Origin: Butyrivibrio sp.
Lineage (GTDB): Bacteria; Bacillota; Clostridia; Lachnospirales; Lachnospiraceae
Assembly: GCA_017413105.1 (NCBI GenBank)
Contig: JAFPVA010000116.1
Coordinates: forward strand, 1-59,371
DNA: 59,371 nt
Direction of reading: 5' to 3'
The notes beneath the pieces are model-generated. The model had not been told where the DNA came from. It saw nothing but the letters and a program-made list of their open reading frames with translations, and ran no database searches. A program made the translations under genes and the position numbers. This document shows, in pieces, positions 17,997 through 27,609 of this stretch. The first letter of the stretch is position 1. Each line of letters begins with the position of its first letter.

Positions 17997-19205
17997 ATGG
18001 GAAAACTTGGCGAATATTTTAAAAGTGCAATAAAACAGATATTACATAACGGATACCGTACTCTTATGACCATGCTGGGCATTATTGTGGGCATTGCAGC
18101 GGTTATAGCCGTAGTGTCTCTTGGCAATGGCATGACACAGTTTGTGCAGAGTCAGCTCAATGGTATTGCCGGTAATTATGGCGAAGTCTATATGGACGGC
18201 TCTAAGACTTCAGAGAGGATTACTCTTGATGACATTGACTTTGTAGAATCCTCTGTTTCAGATATCTACGGACTTTCACCGCAGCTGACTGCCTATGGAA
18301 AAGTTACCGGAAAAAGAGGAACCTATGAGGCTCAGGTTATTGGCGGAAGCGCTGCTATGGAGCACCTTTTGAGCAATGGCATCATCAAGGGACAATATTT
18401 TAACAAACAGCAGGTGGAGAGTGGACAGAGAGTCTGCGTAATGTTAAGGGACGATGCCAAAAAGCTTTTTGGTACTGAAGAAGTAATTGGTATGGAAATC
18501 GAGATTACTTTATGGGGAAAGACTGCATCCTACAAAATCATAGGTCTTAGAGACAGCATGAACAGAATGTATTCATTCCTTATGGAGGGGCAGGATTATT
18601 CTGCCCAGATTGAGGTTCCTTACACTGCGCTGGGAGCTGATTTCGATTATTACATGGAGGATTTTTCCAGTGTCCTTCTGTTTGCTGATCAGAGCATACT
18701 TAATACCAAGGTAAATGAAGTAAAAGATATCCTTACGAACCGTCACAGCTTAAGGGGGACTAAGGCAATAAACGCCTATTCCATGGCTGATTTTTCCAAG
18801 GAGCTTGATCAGATCCTTGGTTATGCAACCACATTTCTTTTGCTGGTTTCAGTTATTTCCCTCGTAGTTGGTGGAATCGGTGTAATGAACATCATGCTGG
18901 TTTCTGTTGCTGAGAGAACCAGAGAAATTGGAATACGTAAGTCCATAGGCGCCAAGACCGGAGCCATTATGACCCAGTTTCTGTCAGAGGCTGCGATATT
19001 GACTCTGCTTGGAGGAATCGTCGGAATTGTTGTGGGAATAGGCATGGCTTATATAATCTGCACTGCCATTGGCTTTGAAGTTATAGTTACTCCAACCTCG
19101 GTCATTGGTGCAGCTTTATTCTCAGTTCTCATCGGACTTTTCTTTGGACTTTATCCTGCAAGAAAAGCAGCAAAAATGAAACCTATCGATGCACTAAGGC
19201 TTTGA
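17997..19205 (+). CDS. MacB-like ABC transporter permease (first of two)
   Basis: A 402-residue FtsX/MacB permease: one N-terminal helix (near 25-47, MLGIIVGIAAVIAVVSLGNG), a large extracytoplasmic MacB core domain (about 50-270) and three C-terminal helices with VGGIGVMNIMLVSV, the transmission-loop motif RTREIGIRKSIGA, and the closing FGLYPARKAAKMKPIDALR. A TTG at 17979 would add six residues, but the ATG at 17997 aligns with the start of the second permease and gives the same length of 402. The ribosome site is weak for either, and translation may be coupled to the adaptor gene 28 bases upstream. Confidence 0.9.
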   Translation: MGKLGEYFKSAIKQILHNGYRTLMTMLGIIVGIAAVIAVVSLGNGMTQFVQSQLNGIAGNYGEVYMDGSKTSERITLDDIDFVESSVSDIYGLSPQLTAYGKVTGKRGTYEAQVIGGSAAMEHLLSNGIIKGQYFNKQQVESGQRVCVMLRDDAKKLFGTEEVIGMEIEITLWGKTASYKIIGLRDSMNRMYSFLMEGQDYSAQIEVPYTALGADFDYYMEDFSSVLLFADQSILNTKVNEVKDILTNRHSLRGTKAINAYSMADFSKELDQILGYATTFLLLVSVISLVVGGIGVMNIMLVSVAERTREIGIRKSIGAKTGAIMTQFLSEAAILTLLGGIVGIVVGIGMAYIICTAIGFEVIVTPTSVIGAALFSVLIGLFFGLYPARKAAKMKPIDALRL

Positions 19206-19227
19206 CAGGCATTTCTGGAGAAAAATT

Positions 19228-20436
19228 ATGTATCTTGAGTATATAAAAAGCGCAATAGCAAGCATAAGAAGCAATAAGGGAAGGTCATTTCTCACCATGC
19301 TGGGTATCATTATTGGTATCGCAGCGGTTCTTATTGTGCTCGTTATTGGTGACGGTATGAAAGCGACCGTAAACAGTGAGATGGATGATCTGGGAGCAAC
19401 TACTGTTACAGTTTCGTTGGATAAGCTAAAGACAGAAAAAACCTTTACCAGAGAGCAGTTAAAGACCATAGAAAGTACATTGAAGGGAATTTACGGAGTT
19501 TCGCCTTCTCTTGATATTTGGGGCAATTTTGTCACAAGCAGAAGAACTTTTGACGCAAATGTAAGCGGCAGCGGAGCAGCGAAGGTCAACGCAGCCGGGA
19601 ACAAGATAATTCATGGTCGTTACTTTAGTGAAAACGACGTGGATGAGGGAAAAAAAGTAATTGTTATATCTCAAAGCACGGCAAATAAACTATTTGGTTA
19701 TGAAAAAGCTGTAGGCAATACTGTTCATCTGGATTTTTATGGTGATGAGGCTGATTTTACCGTAATCGGTGTCAGAGAAGACACTTCAATGGATAAGGCT
19801 TATGCAAGCTTTGGTGATGAGCCTACGCTTATGGGGGACATACCGTTTACTGCTGCAGCCGAAGTTTATAGCATAGATCCTGACAAGCAGTTTACAAGCT
19901 TTGCAATCTATATGGATAAAGAGAATAAGGATAAAGTCCTTTCTTCTGCCAGATCCATCGTGGAAAACGTTATGGGACTCAGGGGAGAAGGTGCAGTAAA
20001 AATCCAGTCATCTGCAGGTTTTGACCAGACTACCGACACCATTCTCAACATTATAACTGCCGTTGTTGCTATAATTGCAGCGATTTCTCTTTTGGTAGGT
20101 GGAATCGGAGTTATGAATATAATGACAGTTTCCGTGACAGAAAGAACAAGGGAAATTGGAATCCGCAAATCCCTGGGGGCAAGGACCGGCTCTATTTTGA
20201 CACAATTTTTGGCAGAGGCTGCGATCCTTACTTTTACCGGAGGAATAATCGGAATCATCACCGGACTCTCGATATCCTTTTTGATCTGCAAGGTTGTGGA
20301 CTTTACATTTACGGTCAATCCGATACTTGTTGTCGTTGTCGTATTGATCTCTACCAGTATCGGACTGTTTTTTGGAATCTACCCTGCCAAACGTGCTGCA
20401 AACCTTGATCCCATCGAGGCGCTTCGTATGGAATAA
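19228..20436 (+). CDS. MacB-like ABC transporter permease (second of two)
   Basis: A 402-residue paralogue of the permease just upstream with the same layout: first helix in MLGIIIGIAAVLIVLVIGDG, MacB core, then VGGIGVMNIMTVSV, RTREIGIRKSLGA, and FGIYPAKRAANLDPIEALR at the end. With only one ATPase gene in the operon, the two permeases probably form a heterodimer on an ATPase homodimer; alternatively each forms a homodimer with the shared ATPase. CTGGAG lies 7 bases before the ATG. It is the last gene of the export operon; no strong terminator is visible before the next operon 86 bases later. Confidence 0.92.
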   Translation: MYLEYIKSAIASIRSNKGRSFLTMLGIIIGIAAVLIVLVIGDGMKATVNSEMDDLGATTVTVSLDKLKTEKTFTREQLKTIESTLKGIYGVSPSLDIWGNFVTSRRTFDANVSGSGAAKVNAAGNKIIHGRYFSENDVDEGKKVIVISQSTANKLFGYEKAVGNTVHLDFYGDEADFTVIGVREDTSMDKAYASFGDEPTLMGDIPFTAAAEVYSIDPDKQFTSFAIYMDKENKDKVLSSARSIVENVMGLRGEGAVKIQSSAGFDQTTDTILNIITAVVAIIAAISLLVGGIGVMNIMTVSVTERTREIGIRKSLGARTGSILTQFLAEAAILTFTGGIIGIITGLSISFLICKVVDFTFTVNPILVVVVVLISTSIGLFFGIYPAKRAANLDPIEALRME

Positions 20437-20483
20437 AAAGGGTAGAAATCGAAGTTTCCTAATTCTCTATGTGACTTAATCTA

Positions 20484-20492
20484 TGATATACT
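20484..20492 (+). promoter_or_regulatory. possible extended -10 promoter of the 20523 operon
   Basis: TGATATACT is an extended -10 box (TG, one base, TATACT) 30 bases before the start codon. No good -35 box stands at the expected distance, which extended -10 promoters tolerate. Confidence 0.35.
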
Positions 20493-20522
20493 TACATATA
20501 TATGTGGTTTTTGGGGTGAGTT

Positions 20523-23500
20523 GTGAAAGAAATCGTAGAACAGTTACTTAAAGGTAAATATACTTATGCGGAGCGAAGTCTTGATTTTTCGACCCCGCGT
20601 GTTGAGTTATATCTTGGTGCAGGCACTATGGCAGAGGGTACCTTCACCATTTTTGGGCCTGAAGACAGGCTTCTTGTGGGCAAGATCAGCTCTACAGAAG
20701 TCAGGATGCAGGTCATAACCCAGGATTTTTCCGGTACCCCCTATGAGGCTTCTTACAGATTTGATGCCAGGGGCCTGTCAAAAGGGGATGTGATCCAGGG
20801 CGATTTCCGCATTATCTCCAATCAGGGAGAGTATTATCTCCCTTTTGTGGTCAACGTCAGGCTGGATCATATTGCTTCCAGTCTCGGAGACATCAAAAAT
20901 TTATTCCATTTTGCAAATCTAGCTAAAACTGATTGGAATGAGGCAGTAGACCTCTTTTATTCCGATGAGTTCATATCGATTTTTGAGGGCACCGAAGGCC
21001 AGTATGAGAGCCTTTACAGGGGCCTTTCTGCAGTTCCCGGCAATGAGCAGAACGTTGAGGAATTTCTTATTGCCATCAACAAGAAGCAGCCAATGAACTT
21101 CCTTGTGGATGAGAAAGAGATAAACGTAGATTATAACGGCACATCAAGGGATAACACAATAACCATAACAAGGAGTGGCTGGGGATATTCAGGTCTTTCT
21201 GTAAAGATAGACGGAGATTTCATTACGCTGGATAAGAGCAGCATCGGTGAGGATGATTTTACCGGAAGCAGCTGCCACCTAAAATACAGGATAAGGCAGG
21301 ATAAGCTCCACAGTGGCAATAACTTTGGTAAGATCACTTTTTCCAATGCTTTTACAAACATAGAATTACCGGTGGTGGTTTCTGCGGATGTTTCGGGAAT
21401 ACACCCTACAGTGGATTATCAGGAGAAAAAGAAACTGATAGTTCAGCTCATAAAGGTATATGAGAGTTTTAGCTGTAAAAAGATAACTTCAAGAGCCTGG
21501 CTTTCCGAGACCGGCAAAATAGTTGCCAAGATGAATGCTCTTGATGATAAGGACCTGGAATTCAGACTATATACAGCCCATTACTACATAACTGCCGGCA
21601 GGGTAAATGAGGGCAAGTGGATACTTGACCAGTGTGCAAAAGAGGTGGAGGAAGCCCCCGGGGATACTCTATACAGCTACTACCTGTATCTCTCAACACT
21701 TAGCACCCGTGAGGACAGCTATGTCAACGACATCTCTGAGAGACTTGAGGGGATTTTCAGGCGAAACCCTGACAACTGGCGTATTGCCTGGCTTCTTTTG
21801 TATATTTCAGAGGAGTTTTCCTCATCAAGCCCAAGGAAATGGATGACCCTTGAAAGTCAGTTTTCCTTTGGCTGCAGGAGCCCGATTGTTTATCTGGAAG
21901 CAGTGAATCTTTTGAATGACTCGCCATCAATGCTTACAAGCCTTGATGATTTCCAGCTCTATGTCCTTGAATATGGGGCAAAAAAGAATGTTATAAGTCT
22001 CAGCCTTATTGACCAGCTGGTATATCAGGCCGGCAGGGTAAGAAATTACAATGACAGGCTCTTCAGGGTACTTACAGCCTGCTACAAGATAAAAGAAAGC
22101 GACGATGTTCTGGAAGCTATTGTCTCCCTGCTTATCAAGGGCGGAAAGACTGACAGGGCTTCTTTCGAGTGGTATGAAAAGGGCGTAAGCAGGGAACTTA
22201 GGATCACAAGGCTCTATGAGTATTACATGATGTCCATCTATACAGATGAGAACGGACTTCTTCCCTGCGAGATAAACAGGATGGTCCTGATGTATTTTTC
22301 CTATCAGAGCGACCTTGAATACGACAAAAATGCAATCCTTTACAGATATGTCCATGAGCACAGAGAGGATTATCCCGAGCTTTACGAATCCTATGTGCCA
22401 CAGATTGAGAAGTATCTCATGGCGCAGCTCGATAAGGGCAGGATCAGCAGAGACCTGGCTTATCTGTACAAGAACATGCTTACAAGGCAGATGGTGGACG
22501 CCGCCAATGCATCGAAGGTTCTGGCGGTGCTTCATACCTCTGAGATAAGGACAACAGATAAAAGAGTATGCAGTGTAATTGTGGTCTACGATAAATGCGA
22601 GAGGGAAATGCGCTATCCTGTTGCGGACCAGAAGGCCTACGTGCCGTTATATGGCAGTGATTATGCAGTTCTTTTGGCTGACCATGAGGACAACAGGTTT
22701 GCTACGTCGATTCCCTACAGCAATGTGAAGATGATGCTTCCGGGCAAGCTCCTTTCCTATGCTTCGCCTTATATTCAGAAGGGAAAAGAGAATCTGGACC
22801 TGTTCCTTTCAGACCTTGGTAAAAATGCTTACACCATCACCATGGAGAATGTGGGAAGATACAGAGATCTGGCTTCTTCTGACCTGGTTCGCAAAAAATG
22901 CAGGGATGAGATCAGAAATAATCTTGTCAGATTCTATTATGACAATGATTTTACAAGGCAGTTGACGGAATATCTTATGGGAATAGACGCTGCGGACCTT
23001 ACCACAAAGGAAAGGAATGAGATCCTTGAGCTGATGGTCATGGGAGGTCTTTATGACAGAGCGCTCATGTGGCTTAAGGATTACGGGACCTATGGCGTTG
23101 ACCCAAAGACAGTTCTTCGTCTCTGTGGCAGGATGATAGACAGGGATCAGTATCCTGCATCCCAGCCTGAAATTGAGATAGCTTTTTATGCCTTTAGTAA
23201 CGGCAAATATGATGAGCAGCTTCTGACCTACCTTGTCAGATACTTTGAAGGTACCACGAAGGAAATGAGAAATGTGTGGAAGGCAGCCGAGTCCTTTGGA
23301 CTGGATACTTATTCTCTTTGCGAGAGGATACTTATCCAGATACTTTACACAGGTTCCTATATTGGTGAGAAAATCGCTATTTACAAGGAATATGTGCATA
23401 ACGGCCCCAATACTGATGTGGAGACAGCTTTCCTTACTCAGAATTCCTATGACAGCTTTGTTCATGGAAAAATAGCTGAGGGGTATATTTTTACCCGTAT

Positions 23501-24116
23501 CGAGAAGCTGGCGCTGGAAAACGTTCCGCTGCAGGATGTGTGCAAGCTTGCATATCTCAGGTATTATGCGACGGAAAAGAAGGCGGATGAAGCTGTAAGT
23601 GATGAAGTGGCAATCTTTTTCCTGAAGGACCTTATGAAGCAGGGAATATTCTTCCCATTCTTCAAAGAGTACGAGGATCTATTGCCTGATATGTATCAGT
23701 TCAGCGACAAGACAATGCTGGAGTACAGGACTGCTCCCGGCAGGCATTGCACTGTGCATTACAGACTGGACAGTGATTCCGACAATGATTATAAAAGCTT
23801 TGAAATGATGGAGATGTACGAGGGAATCTATGTATGCGGCTTTGTTCTTTTCTTTGGAGAGCAGCTGCAGTACTACATTACCGAAGAAGGCAAGGATAAT
23901 TCCGAGATTGCCACTGAGAGCGGAACCATCGCAAAGAGTGACATAGTTAAGGATTCCTCAGGCAGCAGATACAATCTGATCAATGACATTATGATCGGAG
24001 AGACTCTCCAGGATTACGAAACCGTAGACAAGCTCATGCAGGAGTATTATCAGAAGAAAAATGTCTGTGATATGCTCTTTAAGCCTATCATGGAAGAAAA
24101 GGATGATGAGTACTGA
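20523..24116 (+). CDS. giant protein of unknown function, Ig-like plus alpha-solenoid (possibly DUF5717)
   Basis: A 1197-residue cytoplasmic-looking protein with no signal peptide or membrane helix. Two beta-rich, Ig-like regions lie near residues 15-110 and 200-293; the second has alternating hydrophobic strands such as GKITFSNAFTNIELPVVVS. Residues 300-650 and 770-1050 are repetitive helices like TPR or other alpha-solenoid scaffolds, broken by a beta segment near 665-750. A last beta region (VHYRLDSDSDNDYKSFEMM) lies near 1085-1130. The start is GTG with GGGGTGAG upstream. Its stop overlaps the start of the Hsp70-like gene by one base, showing tight coupling. From memory it may match Pfam family DUF5717, which has no function. 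It probably scaffolds the ATPase encoded next. Confidence 0.75.
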   Translation: MKEIVEQLLKGKYTYAERSLDFSTPRVELYLGAGTMAEGTFTIFGPEDRLLVGKISSTEVRMQVITQDFSGTPYEASYRFDARGLSKGDVIQGDFRIISNQGEYYLPFVVNVRLDHIASSLGDIKNLFHFANLAKTDWNEAVDLFYSDEFISIFEGTEGQYESLYRGLSAVPGNEQNVEEFLIAINKKQPMNFLVDEKEINVDYNGTSRDNTITITRSGWGYSGLSVKIDGDFITLDKSSIGEDDFTGSSCHLKYRIRQDKLHSGNNFGKITFSNAFTNIELPVVVSADVSGIHPTVDYQEKKKLIVQLIKVYESFSCKKITSRAWLSETGKIVAKMNALDDKDLEFRLYTAHYYITAGRVNEGKWILDQCAKEVEEAPGDTLYSYYLYLSTLSTREDSYVNDISERLEGIFRRNPDNWRIAWLLLYISEEFSSSSPRKWMTLESQFSFGCRSPIVYLEAVNLLNDSPSMLTSLDDFQLYVLEYGAKKNVISLSLIDQLVYQAGRVRNYNDRLFRVLTACYKIKESDDVLEAIVSLLIKGGKTDRASFEWYEKGVSRELRITRLYEYYMMSIYTDENGLLPCEINRMVLMYFSYQSDLEYDKNAILYRYVHEHREDYPELYESYVPQIEKYLMAQLDKGRISRDLAYLYKNMLTRQMVDAANASKVLAVLHTSEIRTTDKRVCSVIVVYDKCEREMRYPVADQKAYVPLYGSDYAVLLADHEDNRFATSIPYSNVKMMLPGKLLSYASPYIQKGKENLDLFLSDLGKNAYTITMENVGRYRDLASSDLVRKKCRDEIRNNLVRFYYDNDFTRQLTEYLMGIDAADLTTKERNEILELMVMGGLYDRALMWLKDYGTYGVDPKTVLRLCGRMIDRDQYPASQPEIEIAFYAFSNGKYDEQLLTYLVRYFEGTTKEMRNVWKAAESFGLDTYSLCERILIQILYTGSYIGEKIAIYKEYVHNGPNTDVETAFLTQNSYDSFVHGKIAEGYIFTRIEKLALENVPLQDVCKLAYLRYYATEKKADEAVSDEVAIFFLKDLMKQGIFFPFFKEYEDLLPDMYQFSDKTMLEYRTAPGRHCTVHYRLDSDSDNDYKSFEMMEMYEGIYVCGFVLFFGEQLQYYITEEGKDNSEIATESGTIAKSDIVKDSSGSRYNLINDIMIGETLQDYETVDKLMQEYYQKKNVCDMLFKPIMEEKDDEY

Positions 24117-25417
24117 TGCTTTTTTCAAACTCAGATGAAAAGCGCTTTGTGCTGGGATATGATCTGGGGGACAAGGTTTCCCAGATAAGCTATCTTGCCT
24201 CCGACGCGGATATGCCGGAGACTCTTTCAGTGCTTGCAGGTGCAGAACTATATAATATTCCTACCGTCCTTTGTAAAAGAAAGAATGTAAACCAGTGGTA
24301 TTTTGGTAAGGAAGCGGTAAGGCATATTGAAGACGGGGATGCTACGCCTGTCTATGATCTTCTTTTGGCAGCAAGGGAAGGAAAGCCTGTAAAGGTTCTG
24401 GATGCAGAGTATGACCCGATAGCTCTTTTGACCCTTTTTATAAAAAGAAGCTTATCGCTCCAGTCTATGGAACTATCTCTGGACAGGGTTGAGGCAATCA
24501 TGTTCACTACCAAATCCCTGGATCATCGCATGGTTCAGGTTTTAAATGCTGTGACTTCAGCTCTTGAATTAAAGACCCAGAGCATCTTTTACCAGAGCCA
24601 TGAGGAGAGCTTTTATAACTATATGCTCTATCAGCCGGATGAGCTCATGCATCACTGCGTGATAGCCTGCGACTATGATCTGGATACACTTGGTGTATAT
24701 CAGATGAGCCTCAATCACAATACTACTCCTGTTGTTGCAACGATAGATGTCAGTATTTTTAACGAACTTAAGCTGGGGCCGGAGGGCTTTCCTAAGGATG
24801 CAGCTCTTTTCCACAGGACCAGTGAGAGACTTGATGATGAGTTCCTCAATATCATGCAGAAGGTCTGCGGAGAGAGGATTGTATCGACTATTTTCCTTTT
24901 GGGAGACGGCTTTAAGGAAAAATGGACCAAGAGATCCTTGGAGTTTTTATGCAGGACAAGAAGAGTTTTCCAGGGGAATAACCTCTTTAGTAAGGGTGCT
25001 ACCATTGCTGCAAGGGAGAGGCTTCGCCCCAGTGAGAATTCTTCGAGATTTGTTTTCCTTGGTGAGGACAAGCTTAAATCAAACATTGGAATGAACGTAT
25101 TAAAGTGCGGGACTGAGTGCTACCATGCTCTTTTGGATGCAGGAGTTAACTGGTATGAGGCTTCATCGCAGACGGATATCATAATCGACCAGCACGGGGT
25201 ACTGGATATTCAGATCACACCTCTTACAGGAAAGAGCCCCAAGATCGTACAGCTGTTTCTTGACGGGCTGGAAAAGAGACCTAAAGGGACCACCAGACTT
25301 CGTCTTTCCCTGACTATGGCCTCCGTTAATGAAGTCGATATAAAGGTTCAGGACCTGGGCTTTGGAGAGCTGTTCCCCTCCTCAGGTAAAGTGTGGGAGC
25401 AGACGGTAGAGCTTTAG
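24116..25417 (+). CDS. actin/Hsp70-fold ATPase-like protein of unknown function (possibly DUF5716)
   Basis: A 433-residue protein whose layout recalls the actin/Hsp70 superfamily. A phosphate-1-like start LGYDLGDKVSQISY (residues 13-26) corresponds to GIDLGTTNS of DnaK. A second strand-turn, VIACDYDLDTLGVYQ (about 182-196), fits phosphate-2, and FLLGDG (near 262) followed by FSKGATIAARE (near 300) fits the adenosine loop and closing helix. The C-terminal 110 residues are beta-rich (LDIQITPLTG, TTRLRLSLTMA), perhaps replacing a substrate-binding domain. Motifs are degenerate, so catalysis is unproven. It overlaps the giant gene by one base (ATGA). I recall DUF5716 for such proteins but could not check this. 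Confidence 0.7.
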   Translation: MLFSNSDEKRFVLGYDLGDKVSQISYLASDADMPETLSVLAGAELYNIPTVLCKRKNVNQWYFGKEAVRHIEDGDATPVYDLLLAAREGKPVKVLDAEYDPIALLTLFIKRSLSLQSMELSLDRVEAIMFTTKSLDHRMVQVLNAVTSALELKTQSIFYQSHEESFYNYMLYQPDELMHHCVIACDYDLDTLGVYQMSLNHNTTPVVATIDVSIFNELKLGPEGFPKDAALFHRTSERLDDEFLNIMQKVCGERIVSTIFLLGDGFKEKWTKRSLEFLCRTRRVFQGNNLFSKGATIAARERLRPSENSSRFVFLGEDKLKSNIGMNVLKCGTECYHALLDAGVNWYEASSQTDIIIDQHGVLDIQITPLTGKSPKIVQLFLDGLEKRPKGTTRLRLSLTMASVNEVDIKVQDLGFGELFPSSGKVWEQTVEL

Positions 25418-25438
25418 TAACAGATTTTAGGAGTTTAT

Positions 25439-26287
25439 ATGGGACGACCGATACTTTGTATAGGTACATACGCGGAGAATCCGTATCATATAGATAAAAT
25501 AGGCAAGAACGTGTACTGCATTGAAGAACTGTGCTATTGCATAGTGCAGAATGCGTTTCTTCTTGATGAGGACAGCTTCGATAAGGAGCTGTTTGACTGG
25601 ATTGCCAGGGAATGCTCACTGGACAGACTTGCGGATGAGCTTAGGAGCATGCATGCAAAGAAGTGCTCAATTGCTTCAATGGCTGGAATCATCCTGGATT
25701 ACGTGGGCTACAACACCAAGAAAGAGGTGGATAAGACCGAGGAAATCCTTAGGGAAAATGCCGGAATGGACATCTATCAGAAGAGATTGTCCAGAGCGGA
25801 TTTCCTTATGACAAACGGTCGTTACAGCATGGCTTTTAAGGAGTATGAGTTTATTCTTGCCAATACTCCTGACATGAACCGGAAACTTCGGGCAAGGATT
25901 GAGCACAATGAGGGAGTCATGTACGCAAGACTCTTTTTGTTTGACAGGGCGGAAAAGATGTTTTTGAAGGCCTTCGAAGATGGGAAAAATCCCGAATCCT
26001 ATATCCAGTATCTTTCAGCTGTCAGGATGAAACTCAGCCCTAAGGAATATGTGGGCTTTGTGGCAGATAATGAGGAGGTCTACGAGGCGTCTTTGGAACT
26101 TGAAAAGCGCATGAATGAAGCGCTGGAAATCTATGATGGAAGTGATGATAAGCACAGCCTTGGCACTATTTCTGTGATAAAGGCTGAGGGCAAGATGCAT
26201 GAGTACTATACCGAGATTGGGGAAAAGACAAGAAGTATCAAGGAAGAGTACAGAAATCTTGTGAAGGAAAAGGTTGGGAGCAAATAA
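25439..26287 (+). CDS. TPR-like helical protein, third gene of the unknown operon
   Basis: A 282-residue soluble protein of unknown function. The first 60 residues begin MGRPILCIGTYAENPY and contain a Cys-rich stretch (VYCIEELCYCIVQ). Residues 115-215 form helix pairs with TPR-like spacing (RADFLMTNGRYSMAFKEYE, HNEGVMYARLFLFDRAEKMF, KAFEDGKNPESYIQYL), so a protein-protein adaptor role is likely. The C-terminus is a charged helix. TTAGGAG lies 5 bases before the ATG, and only 21 bases separate it from the ATPase gene. The stop codon directly abuts the next start, so the operon is tightly packed. Confidence 0.75.
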   Translation: MGRPILCIGTYAENPYHIDKIGKNVYCIEELCYCIVQNAFLLDEDSFDKELFDWIARECSLDRLADELRSMHAKKCSIASMAGIILDYVGYNTKKEVDKTEEILRENAGMDIYQKRLSRADFLMTNGRYSMAFKEYEFILANTPDMNRKLRARIEHNEGVMYARLFLFDRAEKMFLKAFEDGKNPESYIQYLSAVRMKLSPKEYVGFVADNEEVYEASLELEKRMNEALEIYDGSDDKHSLGTISVIKAEGKMHEYYTEIGEKTRSIKEEYRNLVKEKVGSK

Positions 26288-27481
26288 ATGGGATTTTTAG
26301 AAAATATTTTTGGAAAATCTCGTCCAGCAGAGGCTGCCGGAAAGGCAGAGTATGAGAACTGGAATGATATTGTCTACACCAGAAAAGATCTGGATATTGA
26401 CGATCCGGTTCAGAGAAGGGAGTATATCGGAAGCTGCCTTCAGCAGATGGAAGAGGCTGCCAGGGAACTGGATGGCCTTGAAATGGAATACTATGACGTT
26501 ACAAGTCATTTAAGGGACATGGAGGAGATTGATGCCCTCCCTGAGCCCCAGAGACAGGAGATAAATGAGTGCGCCCAGAAGATAATCGATTCTGAGCAAA
26601 AGCGCGAAAAATTCAGTAAGCGCAAGAGCAAGATGACCGAAGATGAGTATGAGCGCATGGAGAGACTTCAGTCAGAGGCCAAGAAGGGGATAAAAAAGCT
26701 GGCTGAGGCAGAGGATTATCAGAAGAAGATAAAGAACGATCTAAAACGCCTTGACGGAGAGCATCAGGCTTATATCTTCCGGGAGGAAGAGCTTTTAAAT
26801 TCCATGGATAACTGCAGGAAGCTTATAATAGTGGTTGCAATTACGCTGGCCCTTGTTTTTGGTCTTCTCATTGTTCTCCATAATGTCCTGAAGCTGAATG
26901 TTGCCTATGGATATATGATATCTGTCCTGATGGCAGCTATTGCGCTGACATATCTTTTTATCCGTAACTCAAATGCACAGATTGAACTAAAAGGCGTGAC
27001 CAAGTCAATCTCAAGGCTCATAATGCTTCAGAACCAGGTCAAGATAAGATATGTCAACAACACCAATCTTATCGACTACCTGTGCCTTAAGTTCAGGGTA
27101 AATAATGCCAGAGAATTAAAGGCTCTTTACGAAAAGTACCTTCAGGAGGTAAAAGAGAGAGAGGCCTACGAGGATGCCCAGAAGAACCTGGATGTAAATC
27201 AGAAGGACCTTATATATATGCTTAAGCGCCTTCGCATCAAGGATCCCGAGATATGGGTTCATCAGGTGGAAGCTCTTTTATCCCACAATGAAGAAGTTGA
27301 GATAAGACACAGCCTGAATGTTCAGAGACAGTCCCTTCGCCGCCGCATGGAATACAACAGAGATGTGGTTGCAGGAAATGCCAAAAGGGAGATCGAAGAC
27401 ATGGCTCAGCAGTATCCGGAATATACCCAGGAGATTCTGGATATGGTTTCCAGATATGAAGAAAAATACCCTTCTTTTTAG
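26288..27481 (+). CDS. membrane-anchored coiled-coil protein, fourth gene of the unknown operon
   Basis: A 397-residue protein with two charged coiled-coil regions (about 55-175 and 235-390) on either side of two close transmembrane helices (near residues 180-198, IIVVAITLALVFGLLIVLH, and 204-224, AYGYMISVLMAAIALTYLF). Both coiled coils would then face the cytoplasm. This is the only membrane protein of the operon and could dock the giant scaffold and the ATPase-like protein at the membrane. It starts on the base after the stop of the preceding gene. I recognise no enzymatic motif. It ends with a TAG stop. Confidence 0.75.
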   Translation: MGFLENIFGKSRPAEAAGKAEYENWNDIVYTRKDLDIDDPVQRREYIGSCLQQMEEAARELDGLEMEYYDVTSHLRDMEEIDALPEPQRQEINECAQKIIDSEQKREKFSKRKSKMTEDEYERMERLQSEAKKGIKKLAEAEDYQKKIKNDLKRLDGEHQAYIFREEELLNSMDNCRKLIIVVAITLALVFGLLIVLHNVLKLNVAYGYMISVLMAAIALTYLFIRNSNAQIELKGVTKSISRLIMLQNQVKIRYVNNTNLIDYLCLKFRVNNARELKALYEKYLQEVKEREAYEDAQKNLDVNQKDLIYMLKRLRIKDPEIWVHQVEALLSHNEEVEIRHSLNVQRQSLRRRMEYNRDVVAGNAKREIEDMAQQYPEYTQEILDMVSRYEEKYPSF

Positions 27482-27518
27482 TTGTTGACGGGTAGAAACA
27501 CAATGCGCTCACTCTTGC

Positions 27519-27560
27519 ATCAAGTTCTCACGAAATGCGCAGCTTAGTTCGCATTTCTGT
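27519..27560 (-). repeat. structured intergenic repeat, copy in reverse orientation
   Basis: Read on the minus strand, ACAGAAATGCG, a short loop and CTGCGCATTTCGTGAGAAC match the first-hairpin region of the repeats at 30610 and 55254. The stem AAATGCG/CGCATTT differs from AAATCCG/CGGATTT of the other copies by a compensating base-pair change. The second hairpin is not clearly present. Confidence 0.7.
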
Positions 27561-27609
27561 TTGAACAGTAACTATTCATTCATCGCATTAATATGACAAA
27601 AATTGGTGA

